Origin: Swaminathania salitolerans
GTDB lineage: Bacteria > Pseudomonadota > Alphaproteobacteria > Acetobacterales > Acetobacteraceae
NCBI RefSeq assembly: GCF_025994315.1
Contig: NZ_BAQE01000006.1
DNA length: 22,595 nt
Reading direction: 5' to 3' (one strand)
The notes below the pieces were generated by a model. That model made no database searches, was not told the DNA's origin, and was given only the letters and a program-made list of their open reading frames with translations. Positions 14,841 to 22,431 of this stretch are shown one piece after another (the first letter of the stretch is position 1; each line of letters begins with the position of its first letter). Both the position numbers and the translations under genes were made by a program.

Positions 14841-15791
14841 ATGACATCCCGCTCTTTCTTCCTCGCCCCCATGCGCCCGGGCCTGTTCGCCCTCACCTTG
14901 ACGACACCGGTCCTGATGGCCGTCGCCACGCCCGCCGCCCGGGCGGCGACGGCGCAGCAGGCTCTGGTGGATCGCGCGACCCTGGCCGTACAGGACATCT
15001 TTCAGGGCACGACCCCGACATCGCGCGCGCAGCGTTATCTGGCCAAGGCACGCGCCGTCATGGTCTGTCCGTCCGTGTTTCGCATGTCGATCGTCTTCGG
15101 CGGTTCGGGTGGCGGTTGCCTGCTTCTGTCGCGCGATGCCCGCGGGTCCTGGTCGGACCCGGCCTTCTACACGCTGAGCTCTGCCTCGATGGGGCTTCAG
15201 CTCGGTGTGGAAAGCTCCCAGCTCATGTTCTTCGTCATGTCCGATCGCGGCCTGCAGGCGTTGCTCGACAGCCAGTTCAAGTTCAGCGCCAATGCCTCGG
15301 CCTCCTTCGCCAATATGGGCAGCGGTATCGAGAGCGGTTCGGCGGGCGCATCGAATACGGATATCCTCGCCCTGCAGAAGTCTCAGGGCCTGTTCGCCGG
15401 CGCTTCGCTCGGCGGCTCCAAACTGACGGTCGACAGCGCCGCGAACCGGGCATTCTACGGTCAGCCGGTCGGGCCGGAAGACATCGTCATCTCCATGAGG
15501 GTCAACAATACGGGTGCCGATCCCCTGAGACGGGTTCTCATGCAGGTGGTGCAGTCGCAGGCGACAGGAACGCCCACCTCCCTTACCGGAAACAGCCAGA
15601 GCGGTGCAGGAAGCCAGCCAGGCGGCGCTTACGCCAATCCATCGGCTACCGGAGCCGCAACGGGAGCTGCGCCGGGCCGGGCCGCGACAGTCGGAAACAG
15701 CCCCTACCCCGCGAATTATGATAGCCGACGCTCCTATACGAGCCAGAGCGGTGGGGCAGTCCGGAGCGAGACGCTCTCGTCTCCACGCTGA
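14841..15791 (+). CDS. Secreted SYLF-domain (YSC84-like) lipid-binding protein
   Basis: The protein has 316 residues. The N-terminus is a Sec signal peptide with a hydrophobic core at 12-30 and a likely cut after AARA (about residue 35), so the mature protein is periplasmic or outer-membrane associated. The middle (about 50-235) carries the SYLF features: KARAVMVCPSVFRMSIVFGGSGGG, the SDPAFYTLSSASMGLQLG stretch, and the SLGGSKLTVD segment after a run of short Ala/Ser-rich repeats. Eukaryotic SYLF domains bind phosphoinositides; bacterial versions are little characterised. The last about 75 residues are Gly/Ser/Ala/Thr-rich and probably disordered. It is 91 bases from the phosphatase, so it may have its own promoter. 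Its place beside a putative lipid export operon makes periplasmic lipid handling an attractive but untested idea. Confidence 0.78.
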   Translation: MTSRSFFLAPMRPGLFALTLTTPVLMAVATPAARAATAQQALVDRATLAVQDIFQGTTPTSRAQRYLAKARAVMVCPSVFRMSIVFGGSGGGCLLLSRDARGSWSDPAFYTLSSASMGLQLGVESSQLMFFVMSDRGLQALLDSQFKFSANASASFANMGSGIESGSAGASNTDILALQKSQGLFAGASLGGSKLTVDSAANRAFYGQPVGPEDIVISMRVNNTGADPLRRVLMQVVQSQATGTPTSLTGNSQSGAGSQPGGAYANPSATGAATGAAPGRAATVGNSPYPANYDSRRSYTSQSGGAVRSETLSSPR

Positions 15792-15810
15792 TCGGAATAC
15801 CGAGCGACGC

Positions 15811-15847
15811 CCCGTATCCCTGCCCCCCCGTGAGCCGGGATATCGGG
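15811..15847. terminator. Hairpin between convergent SYLF and mltG genes
   Basis: CCCGTATCCC (15811-15820) pairs with GGGATATCGGG (15837-15847) with one bulged T, around a 16-base loop. It is 20 bases past the SYLF stop and 76 bases past the mltG stop on the other strand. A bidirectional terminator is likely, though neither side has a T-run. Confidence 0.5.
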
Positions 15848-15922
15848 AAGCGTGCCCCGAAAAGCGCGTCACGAGATGCGCGTCACGAAACGCACCTTAT
15901 GAAACGCACGGCGCAGACCCCG

Positions 15923-16930
15923 TCAGGGCCGTTCCTTCGGTTCCGGCCCTGACGGGCGGTTCCCTCGTCTCAGGGCACGCAGGGCGCCGACCTTGCGGTT
16001 ATGCGCGTCGAGGGTAGAGGAAAAACCGTGCCCCCCCCGGCCATCGGCCACGAAATAGAGCATATCGCCCGGAGCAGGATGAGCGACCGCCTCCAGCGCG
16101 GCCCGTCCCGGCGAGCAGATCGGCCCTGCGGGAAGTCCGGATATCGCATAGGTGTTGTGCGGCCCCGGTCTGTGCAGCTCCTCATGGGTGAGAGGATGGT
16201 CGAGCACGCCCAGACCGGCACTCAGATCGTAGATCGCAGTCGGGTCGGATTGCAGCTTCATGCCGCGCGCCAGTCTGTTGAGAAAGACGCGGGCAATGAG
16301 CGGTCGCTCCTGCGGCGCTGCGGTCTCCCTCTCGACGATCGAGGCCAAAGTGAGCATCTCTTCCGCATTCGCAAGACCCAGCCCGGGATCGCGCGCCGCC
16401 CATAGCGTATCGAGACTCCTTCTCATAAGGGTCTGGAGCCTGTGGACGATCTGCACGCGCGAGACGCCACGCTCGTAATCGATCGTCTGGGGAAAGACCG
16501 AGCCCTCGGCAAACTCCGGCACCGGCCCCGAAAGATACGGCGTATGAGCGATCAGTGCGGCGATCTGACGGGAGGTCAGCCCTTCGGGAATGGTGAGCTG
16601 ATGCCGGACGGGCGCTGCGTGACGCAGGATCGCGAGCGTTCCGAGCATGGACACATGGGCGGGAAAATGGAGTTCGGCCGCATGGAGCGGCCCTTCGGAC
16701 GCCGTGAGCCGCGTCACGATCCTGAAACCGAGACGCGCCATTCTGCCCCGGGGAAGAATGCCCGCCTCGCCGAGAGAGCGGGCGATCGACGACACGCCGC
16801 CGCGCGAGACGACATGGTCGGTTCCGGTCCGGAGCGGGCCGTCCCTGTGCGCGAGAGACCACAGGGATGCAGCGATACCGCCCGGGACGAGTATGCAGAT
16901 CAGAACGAAGGCGGTCGCGAGCCGCCTCAT
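15923..16930 (-). CDS. mltG: Endolytic murein transglycosylase MltG
   Basis: This 335-residue single-pass inner-membrane protein (N-terminal helix about 5-27) has a periplasmic YceG-like catalytic domain. The hallmark LASIVERETAAPQER contains the catalytic glutamate (Glu200), followed by RVFLNRLARGMKLQSDPTAIYDL, NTYAISGLPAGPICSPG and YFVADGRGGHGFS. The enzyme cuts nascent glycan strands near the membrane and limits their length. It is the last gene after fabF, 16 bases apart, an arrangement seen in many alphaproteobacteria. All key motifs are intact and the length is normal. Confidence 0.92.
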   Translation of the reverse strand: MRRLATAFVLICILVPGGIAASLWSLAHRDGPLRTGTDHVVSRGGVSSIARSLGEAGILPRGRMARLGFRIVTRLTASEGPLHAAELHFPAHVSMLGTLAILRHAAPVRHQLTIPEGLTSRQIAALIAHTPYLSGPVPEFAEGSVFPQTIDYERGVSRVQIVHRLQTLMRRSLDTLWAARDPGLGLANAEEMLTLASIVERETAAPQERPLIARVFLNRLARGMKLQSDPTAIYDLSAGLGVLDHPLTHEELHRPGPHNTYAISGLPAGPICSPGRAALEAVAHPAPGDMLYFVADGRGGHGFSSTLDAHNRKVGALRALRRGNRPSGPEPKERP

Positions 16931-16946
16931 GCCCGGCCGCAGGGTC

Positions 16947-18230
16947 TCAGAGTCCCCTGACGATCAGGCTCGCATTGGTGCCGCCGAACCCGAAGCTGTT
17001 CGAGAGTGCGACCGATATCTTACGCTGCTGGGCCTCATGGGCGACGCGGTCGATCACGCTCTCGCGGGCAGGGTTGTCGAGGTTGAGCGTGGGGGGCGCC
17101 ACATTGTCGCGAATGGCCAGCATCGAGAACATCGCCTCGACCGAACCTGCGGCACCCAGAAGATGGCCCGTAGCCGATTTGGTGGAGGACATGGCCACAT
17201 GGCGGGCATCGTCGCCGAAGAGGCGCTCGACCGCATCCAGCTCCAGATCGTCGGCCATCGTCGACGTTCCGTGGGCATTCACGTAGTCGATCTCGGCGGG
17301 GGTGATCCCGGCGGAGCGCAAAGCCGACTGCATCGCACGGAACGCGCCCTCATGACCCTCTGCCGGGGCCGTGATGTGATGCGCGTCGCCCGAGAGGCCA
17401 TATCCGATGATCTCGCCGTAGATCTTCGCCCCGCGCGCCTTCGCATGCTCGTATTCCTCGAGCACGACGATACCGGATCCTTCGCCCATGACGAAACCGT
17501 CGCGGTCGCGGTCCCAGGGACGCGAAGCCTTTTCAGGCGTGTCGTTGAATCCCGTCGAAAGGGCACGGGCAGAGGAAAACCCGGCGATTCCGAGCGGGCA
17601 GACGGCAGCTTCGGCGCCGCCGGCAATCATCACATCGGCATCGCCGAGCATGATGAGACGCGTTGCATCGCCAATGGCATGCACACCCGTCGCACAGGCC
17701 GTCACCGCCGAATGATTGGGGCCCTTGAATCCATAGCGGATGGAAACGTGACCGGAGATCAGATTGATCAGGGCCGAAGGGATGAAGAAGGGCGAGAGAC
17801 GGCGCGCCTTGCCGCTCGCGACCGTGAGAGAGGCGTCGTAGATCGTCTGGAGTCCGCCGATACCCGAGCCGATCATCACGCCGGTGGCGCAGCGATCTTC
17901 CTCGCTTTCAGGCTTCCATCCCGAATCCTCGACGGCCTGGATCGCGGCCGCCATGCCGAGATGGATGAAACGATCCATCTTCTTCTGGTCTTTCGTCGGC
18001 ACCCAGTCCGAAAGGGTCAGGCCGCCTTCTGCAGTCGGGCCTTCGGGAACCTCGCCTGCCACATGCGCCGGCAGGTCGCTCGGATCGAAACACGAGATGC
18101 GACCGATTCCGGTCTGGCCTGCAATGAGACGTTTCCAGGTCTGCTCCACGCCCACCGCCAGAGGCGTGACAAGGCCCATACCGGTGACGACAACGCGTCT
18201 TTCCTTCATTGCCGACAGGTTTGCCATCAT
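16947..18230 (-). CDS. fabF: 3-oxoacyl-ACP synthase II (FabF)
   Basis: This elongating condensing enzyme of type II fatty acid synthesis joins malonyl-ACP to a growing acyl-ACP. The catalytic triad is visible as Cys179 in TACATG, His320 in NAHGTS and His356 in SATGHLLGAAG, with Lys351 nearby, counting from the ATG at 18230. The conserved core begins at RRVVVTGMG, so an internal ATG at 18209 (MKERRVVV, 420 residues) is an equally reasonable start; neither has a clear Shine-Dalgarno. It is separated from acpP by 146 bases that fold into three hairpins, which probably lowers fabF expression relative to acpP. Confidence 0.94.
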   Translation of the reverse strand: MMANLSAMKERRVVVTGMGLVTPLAVGVEQTWKRLIAGQTGIGRISCFDPSDLPAHVAGEVPEGPTAEGGLTLSDWVPTKDQKKMDRFIHLGMAAAIQAVEDSGWKPESEEDRCATGVMIGSGIGGLQTIYDASLTVASGKARRLSPFFIPSALINLISGHVSIRYGFKGPNHSAVTACATGVHAIGDATRLIMLGDADVMIAGGAEAAVCPLGIAGFSSARALSTGFNDTPEKASRPWDRDRDGFVMGEGSGIVVLEEYEHAKARGAKIYGEIIGYGLSGDAHHITAPAEGHEGAFRAMQSALRSAGITPAEIDYVNAHGTSTMADDLELDAVERLFGDDARHVAMSSTKSATGHLLGAAGSVEAMFSMLAIRDNVAPPTLNLDNPARESVIDRVAHEAQQRKISVALSNSFGFGGTNASLIVRGL

Positions 18231-18260
18231 GGGCGGACGAAGCTCCAGTCAATAGCGCCT

Positions 18261-18337
18261 GCTCCCGGCCTTCGGGCCGAAGGGAGCGGCTTTCAATCTC
18301 GTCGTATTCGCCGGCTCCGCCGATCGGGGGGAGCCGG
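18261..18337 (-). promoter_or_regulatory. Two hairpins in the acpP-fabF gap
   Basis: GCTCCC (18261-18266) pairs with GGGAGC (18282-18287), and inside it GGCC pairs with GGCC around a TTCG loop, with three unpaired bases. A second stem, CCGGCTCC (18311-18318) with GGAGCCGG (18330-18337), lies alongside. Both fold in the transcript of the fab operon. They may mark RNA processing, partial termination or stability control. Confidence 0.5.
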
Positions 18338-18348
18338 GACAGATCATT

Positions 18349-18370
18349 GCACCGGGCGCAGGCCCGGTGC
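18349..18370 (-). terminator. Perfect 9-bp hairpin just after acpP
   Basis: GCACCGGGC (18349-18357) and GCCCGGTGC (18362-18370) form a perfect stem around a 4-base loop, 6 bases past the acpP stop codon. No U-tract follows in the direction of transcription. Partial termination or protection of a short acpP mRNA would explain how acpP could be made in excess of fabF. Confidence 0.6.
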
Positions 18371-18376
18371 GCCGGA

Positions 18377-18616
18377 TCAGGCGGCCTTCTGCTTCTCGAT
18401 GTAGTCGATGGCGTCCTTGACGGTCGCGATCTTCTCGGCGGCGTCTTCCGGGATCTCGACGCTGAAGGCTTCTTCGAACGCCATGACCAGCTCGACCGTA
18501 TCGAGGCTGTCGGCACCGAGATCGTCGATGAAGGAAGCGTCAGGGGTCACCTTGCTCTCTTCGACGCCGAGATGCTCAACAACGATTTTCTTAACCTTAT
18601 CGGCGATTTCGCTCAT
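18377..18616 (-). CDS. acpP: Housekeeping acyl carrier protein
   Basis: This 79-residue acidic carrier protein is very close to standard AcpP, with DDLGADSLDTVELVMAFEE and Ser37 as the phosphopantetheine site. It holds intermediates of type II fatty acid synthesis and donates acyl chains for membrane lipid and lipid A synthesis. AGGAAG, about 9 bases before the ATG, supports the start. Longer upstream reading frames are rejected because the family begins at MSEIADKVKK. The gene has its own leader with hairpins on both sides, which suggests independent high expression inside the fab cluster. Confidence 0.96.
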   Translation of the reverse strand: MSEIADKVKKIVVEHLGVEESKVTPDASFIDDLGADSLDTVELVMAFEEAFSVEIPEDAAEKIATVKDAIDYIEKQKAA

Positions 18617-18635
18617 CTGTTCTGGCTTCCTGTCT

Positions 18636-18650
18636 GCCCGATGCTCGGGC
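18636..18650 (-). promoter_or_regulatory. Stem-loop in the acpP leader
   Basis: GCCCGA (18636-18641) and TCGGGC (18645-18650) form a perfect stem with a 3-base loop, close upstream of the acpP ribosome-binding site. It could stabilise the 5' end of the acpP mRNA or tune translation. Confidence 0.4.
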
Positions 18651-18700
18651 GGTTCGATTCTGTTCATACCCGTCTGGTTTCCCATCCGGTCCCCGTCTTT

Positions 18701-18725
18701 GCTCCGGAGCTGGCAGAAGCTGCCA
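18701..18725 (-). promoter_or_regulatory. Adjacent palindrome and hairpin upstream of acpP
   Basis: The perfect palindrome GCTCCGGAGC (18701-18710) is directly followed by TGGCAG-AAG-CTGCCA (18711-18725), a 6-bp stem with a triloop. They lie between fabG and acpP. They could be a terminator for fabG-side transcripts or an operator. No clear -35/-10 pair was identified beside them. Confidence 0.3.
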
Positions 18726-18855
18726 TTCCCCGGATCGCGGACCGAAATTCGGGCCCCGGCAGGCATAGACGCCCACGCTCCGGACGAAGCAGCGGGCGCT
18801 TAGCATGGTTTTGCCCCGCACGCCAAGCTTTGCTTGCAAGGCAGGGTTCAGCCCC

Positions 18856-19596
18856 TCAGGGCATAGCCATACCGCCATTGACGTTCATTGTCATGCCGGT
18901 CACCCAGCCCGCCTCTTCGGAGGCGAGATAGACGACCGCCGCGGCGATGTCCTCCGGCTTTCCCATGCGTCCCAGCGGGATGGATCCGAGCAGCTTTTCG
19001 CGCTGTGCTTCCGGCAGGACCGCGGTCATGGCAGTCTCGACGAAACCCGGTGCGATGACGTTGACGGTGACGCCGCGCGAACCGGCCTCCTGAGCGAGCG
19101 ACTTGGTCATGCCGATCATGCCGGATTTCGCCGCAGCGTAATTCGCCTGACCCGCATTGCCGGTCACGCCGACGATGGAGGCGATATTGACGATGCGCCC
19201 GGCCCTGCGACGCAGCATGCCCTTGAGCGCTGCACGACACAGCCGGAAGGGCGACTCCAGATCGACGGTCATGACCTTCTGCCAGTCCTCGTCCTTCATG
19301 CGGATGGCGAGGCCATCGCGCGTAAGCCCGGCATTATTGACCAGAATATCGAGCGGTCGCCCGAGCAGCGCCTCGGCCTTGCCGACCAGCGCATCCGCCT
19401 CGGGACCGTCTGAAAGATTGGCGACGCAGGGATGCGCCCGCGAGCCGAGCGAATCCGCCAGCTCCGCGAGGGCGGATTCGCGCGTGCCCGAAAGGACGAG
19501 CTCCGCGCCCTGTGCGTGCAATGCGCGCGCGATCGCGGCACCCAGGCCGCCCGACGCGCCTGTCACCAGCGCCGTCTTGCCTTCAAGACTGAACAT
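18856..19596 (-). CDS. fabG: 3-oxoacyl-ACP reductase (FabG)
   Basis: This short-chain dehydrogenase of 246 residues reduces 3-ketoacyl-ACP with NADPH in each fatty acid elongation round. It shows TGASGGLG (12-19) for cofactor binding, NNAG (87-90), and the catalytic Ser140, Tyr153 and Lys157 (YAAAK). AGGGAG precedes the ATG at 19596, and longer frames starting at 19662 are rejected because the family begins at the MFSLEGKTALVTG segment. The gene lies 19 bases after fabD. It is not a ceramide reductase candidate by context, since CerR belongs to the extended epimerase-like group. Confidence 0.95.
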   Translation of the reverse strand: MFSLEGKTALVTGASGGLGAAIARALHAQGAELVLSGTRESALAELADSLGSRAHPCVANLSDGPEADALVGKAEALLGRPLDILVNNAGLTRDGLAIRMKDEDWQKVMTVDLESPFRLCRAALKGMLRRRAGRIVNIASIVGVTGNAGQANYAAAKSGMIGMTKSLAQEAGSRGVTVNVIAPGFVETAMTAVLPEAQREKLLGSIPLGRMGKPEDIAAAVVYLASEEAGWVTGMTMNVNGGMAMP

Positions 19597-19615
19597 GCGT
19601 TTTCTCTCCCTGATT

Positions 19616-20587
19616 TCAGAGGCTGCGAAGCAGCGCCTCGATCTCTTCCGGCGTTCCGGCATTCCGGGCCGTCATTTCCGGCTCTATGCGACGAACGAGA
19701 CCGGTCAGAACCTTTCCGGCACCCAGCTCGATCTGCGAGGTCGCTCCCATGGCCGCCATCGCTTTCACGCTCTCGCGCCAGCGCACGGCGCCTGTGACCT
19801 GCTGCACGAGCAGTTCGGCAATACGCCCCGCATCCGTGTTCTTGGCTGCCGTCACATTGGCGATAACGGCCATCTGCGGCGTTCCGATCGTTTCGCCGGC
19901 CAGAGCCTCGGCCATACGCGCGGCGGCGGGCGCCATGAGGGAACAATGGAACGGCGCCGATACGGGCAGAAGGACGGCGCGGCGGATCCCCTTCTCCCTG
20001 GCAAGGGCAATCGCCCGTTCGACCGCGGACAGCGCGCCCGAAATCACGATCTGGCCGCCGCCATTATCGTTCGCGAGTTCGAGCGTCTCGATACGGACCG
20101 GCTCGCCCTCGACCGATACGCGCGCGGCCTCATCGCAGATCTCGCGCGCCTGGGCCTCCTCGACGCCGAGCAGCGCGGCCATGCCACCCTCTCCCGCCGG
20201 AACGGCTTCCTGCATCGCCCGACCGCGCAGACGCAGGAGACGTGCCGTCTGGGCAATGCCCAGCGCACCGGCAGCGGCGAGCGCGGAATATTCGCCGAGA
20301 GAATGCCCGGCCACCACACAGGCCTTGTCGCAAAGGCGGAACCGGCCTTCGGATTCCAGCGCGCGCACCGTTGCGAGCGAGACCGCCATCAGAGCGGGCT
20401 GCGCGTTCTCGGTCCGGGTCAGCTCTTCGGGCTCGCCTGAGAAAATGAGTTTGGAGAGATGCTCTCCCAGAGCGTCATCCACCTCCTGGAAGACTTCACG
20501 GGCCGCCGGGAAAGCCTCGTGAAGCTTCTGTCCCATCCCGACGGACTGACTGCCCTGACCGGGAAACACAAACGCATGTACTGACAT
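19616..20587 (-). CDS. fabD: Malonyl-CoA:ACP transacylase (FabD)
   Basis: This 323-residue enzyme transfers malonate from CoA to ACP, priming each elongation cycle. The nucleophile elbow GHSLGEYSAL (Ser96), the N-terminal FPGQGSQSVGMG and the later SAPFHCSLM with the catalytic histidine are all present. It is the first gene of the fabD-fabG-acpP-fabF-mltG cluster, and the 137 bases before it hold the probable promoter. Confidence 0.95.
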   Translation of the reverse strand: MSVHAFVFPGQGSQSVGMGQKLHEAFPAAREVFQEVDDALGEHLSKLIFSGEPEELTRTENAQPALMAVSLATVRALESEGRFRLCDKACVVAGHSLGEYSALAAAGALGIAQTARLLRLRGRAMQEAVPAGEGGMAALLGVEEAQAREICDEAARVSVEGEPVRIETLELANDNGGGQIVISGALSAVERAIALAREKGIRRAVLLPVSAPFHCSLMAPAAARMAEALAGETIGTPQMAVIANVTAAKNTDAGRIAELLVQQVTGAVRWRESVKAMAAMGATSQIELGAGKVLTGLVRRIEPEMTARNAGTPEEIEALLRSL

Positions 20588-20617
20588 CGGCTCTCTTTTT
20601 CACCCTGAACTTGAGCA

Positions 20618-20671
20618 ATCCTGTCGCGCGTGATGGCGGAGGCCGCCTGTTCCTGTCAAATCGTTCCTGTC
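20618..20671 (-). promoter_or_regulatory. Candidate fabD promoter with repeated TCCTGT motifs
   Basis: Read on the - strand, TTGACA (20659-20654) is a perfect -35-like hexamer. The best -10 at an 18-base spacing is only CATCAC (20635-20630). Overlapping it, TTCCTGTC occurs at 20650-20657 and again at 20664-20671, with ATCCTGTC at 20618-20625 and CTCCTGTT at 20711-20718 on the + strand. The two exact copies are 14 bases apart, which could be an operator for a fatty acid regulator. Confidence 0.35.
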
Positions 20672-20724
20672 CCGGGGCAGCCCGCATCGCCGCCCCAGAA
20701 TGCAAGGCGTCTCCTGTTGCGCTG

Positions 20725-21606
20725 TCAGACGCCGATCCGCTGCAGCACGATGAGGACCTGCGGCAGACGGGCCGGATCGTCGAGAAACTCGATGATGCGA
20801 AACAAATGCCCCCAGCGCTGGGCAATATAGGCTCTCGGTATGATCGCCTCGCCGTAATGGGCTCCGGGATGAGGCCTCTTGACGGGCGCGGCATGCAGAA
20901 AGCGACCCGCATCGTAGCGTGCGTGGGCGCGCGCCTCATCCGTGAAACTGTCCGCACAGACCTCGTACCACTCATGCCCGAGCCGTATTCCGGCTGCGCG
21001 GCGGGCACGTTGCTCGGCACAGAAATCGATGAAACGGCGGGGCTGGGTCGTGATGACGGCCAGACCGCCCGGCCTGAGCAGACGATGGATCTCGGCCATC
21101 CAGAGGCCCGAGATCAGCTCGTCGAGATGCGAAAAGACGGAGAAGGCCACCACGATATCGAACGAGCCCGGCATCAGGACCGTCGGCGGAGAGAGCGCGC
21201 CGGTAAGAAAACACAAGGCGGGATTGCATCTGCGCGCTTCCATCAGGAAACGTGAGGTGGGATCGATGCCGAAGATGTTTTCCGGACGGATATCCTTCAT
21301 GAAAAGCCGCGCGATCCGCCCCCAGCCGCACCCGAAATCGAGCAGGCGCGTATCGGGGCCGAGCCCCTGACCGGCATACCGCGCATAGGCTTTCACTTCG
21401 CGCAGAAAGAGCCAGGCTTCATGCAGGGATATCTCGCCCGAATGGCCATGGATCTCGCGTTGCAGATTATCATCGGGGAAACGCGGCATGGCGACTCCGT
21501 CGATCACCTCGAGATCCAGAGAGGTGACGAGGAGACGCAGCCATTCCTCGTCGCTACAGGTCCGGAACCTGTCGAAAAGATCGGATGCCTGGATAGGAAG
21601 GGTCAT
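20725..21606 (-). CDS. Class I SAM-dependent methyltransferase, substrate unknown
   Basis: This protein of 293 residues has the Rossmann SAM-binding motif LLDFGCGWGRIAR (88-100), the acidic end of strand 2 in IFGIDPTS, and FDIVVAFSVFSHL for motif IV, followed by LLRPGGLAVITT. The first about 75 residues are an N-terminal helical extension. No membrane segment is seen. The fold is clear but the acceptor (small molecule, glycan or protein) cannot be deduced. AAAGGCGG lies just before the ATG. It is 137 bases upstream of fabD on the same strand and has its own promoter-like sequence, so it may read into the fab cluster. Confidence 0.75.
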   Translation of the reverse strand: MTLPIQASDLFDRFRTCSDEEWLRLLVTSLDLEVIDGVAMPRFPDDNLQREIHGHSGEISLHEAWLFLREVKAYARYAGQGLGPDTRLLDFGCGWGRIARLFMKDIRPENIFGIDPTSRFLMEARRCNPALCFLTGALSPPTVLMPGSFDIVVAFSVFSHLDELISGLWMAEIHRLLRPGGLAVITTQPRRFIDFCAEQRARRAAGIRLGHEWYEVCADSFTDEARAHARYDAGRFLHAAPVKRPHPGAHYGEAIIPRAYIAQRWGHLFRIIEFLDDPARLPQVLIVLQRIGV

Positions 21607-21642
21607 GAACCGCCTTTTGGGACAGGGAAGACGGTTTTTATT

Positions 21643-21679
21643 AGTATAGTTCAGAGCATGCAGGAAATACCGGAAATAC
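21643..21679 (-). promoter_or_regulatory. Candidate promoter and direct repeat before the methyltransferase
   Basis: On the - strand TATACT (21648-21643) is a good -10 hexamer about 37 bases before the ATG; no strong -35 matches it at 16-18 bases. Covering that position, GGAAATAC is directly repeated at 21663-21670 and 21672-21679, a 9-base period that may be an activator or repressor site. Confidence 0.35.
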
Positions 21680-21711
21680 GCGCCGGTGAATACCTGCGCG
21701 CGCCGACAGGT

Positions 21712-22431
21712 TTATCTCGATACGAGACGCCCTCTCTGCCAGGCCTCGGCCGCTTCTTCCGGATCCATGCCATCGACCTGGATCGCACGATCCATGGCAC
21801 TCATGACCTTGTTACCCAGCGTCATCTCCGACAGCTCGTCGAGCATGTCCTGATCCGCGCAGGCCGCCACGCTCTCCCGCACCATCATGCAGGCCTCCAT
21901 CTCCTCGCCCAGACGCGGATCCGCAACGATGGCGAAGGCCTCATCCGCGAACAGCGCATGAGGCTGGGCCAGAAACACGAGAGCGGAGGTACCCTCGGCT
22001 CTGGCAGCCTGCACCGTCTCGAACAGCGCGTCCTCCTCGCAGATCGTCACGGGCACGGATGCGAGCGCCGGGCTGGCCTCCACGATGCTCCTCATCCGCG
22101 CCTCATCGGGTTTCGCGGTGATGATGCGCCCCACCTGTCCGGGGGTGAGCGCCTCTACCGGCGGCAGGGAATCGTAGGACGCCCAGACCCTCACGGGACG
22201 ATAGAGCGTTCCCAGAACACGCATGCCGTGCTGGATCAGACCGGCATCCTCCGGGAGCCATGCCGAGACCAGAAGATCGATCGTACCGTCATCGAGAAGC
22301 GACGGCAGCTCATCGCGATCGGCATCGACGAATTCCACCTCGATCTCATGGGCATCGAGAACACGCGCCACGGCACTTGCGCAACCGGCATGAAGGGCGT
22401 TGCGCAGATGACCGAGAGAAAGGGTGGTCAT
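21712..22431 (-). CDS. OpuAC-like (glycine betaine-binding fold) protein without a signal peptide
   Basis: This 239-residue protein resembles substrate-binding domains of glycine betaine/proline ABC transporters: an N-terminal LGHLRNALHAGCASAVARVL, then GTIDLLVSAWLPEDAGLI, and a C-terminal MDPEEAAEAWQRGR like the terminal helix of OpuAC domains. Unusually, the protein begins straight at the first beta-strand (MTTLSLGHLRN). There is no signal peptide, lipobox or membrane helix. AAGGA sits well placed before the ATG, so the start looks real rather than misassigned. It would then be cytoplasmic, perhaps a sensor or a buffering protein, or a remnant of a transporter. No permease or ATPase gene accompanies it here. 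Confidence 0.65.
   Translation of the reverse strand: MTTLSLGHLRNALHAGCASAVARVLDAHEIEVEFVDADRDELPSLLDDGTIDLLVSAWLPEDAGLIQHGMRVLGTLYRPVRVWASYDSLPPVEALTPGQVGRIITAKPDEARMRSIVEASPALASVPVTICEEDALFETVQAARAEGTSALVFLAQPHALFADEAFAIVADPRLGEEMEACMMVRESVAACADQDMLDELSEMTLGNKVMSAMDRAIQVDGMDPEEAAEAWQRGRLVSR

Noticed and set aside
16647..18404. 585-codon + strand frame over mltG, fabF and the acpP gap
   Set aside because: It is antisense to well-defined fabF and mltG with intact catalytic residues. Its translation is a frame shadow.
18617..18766. 50-residue N-terminal extension of AcpP
   Set aside because: The extension is unlike any ACP, and AGGAAG before the ATG at 18616 marks the usual start.
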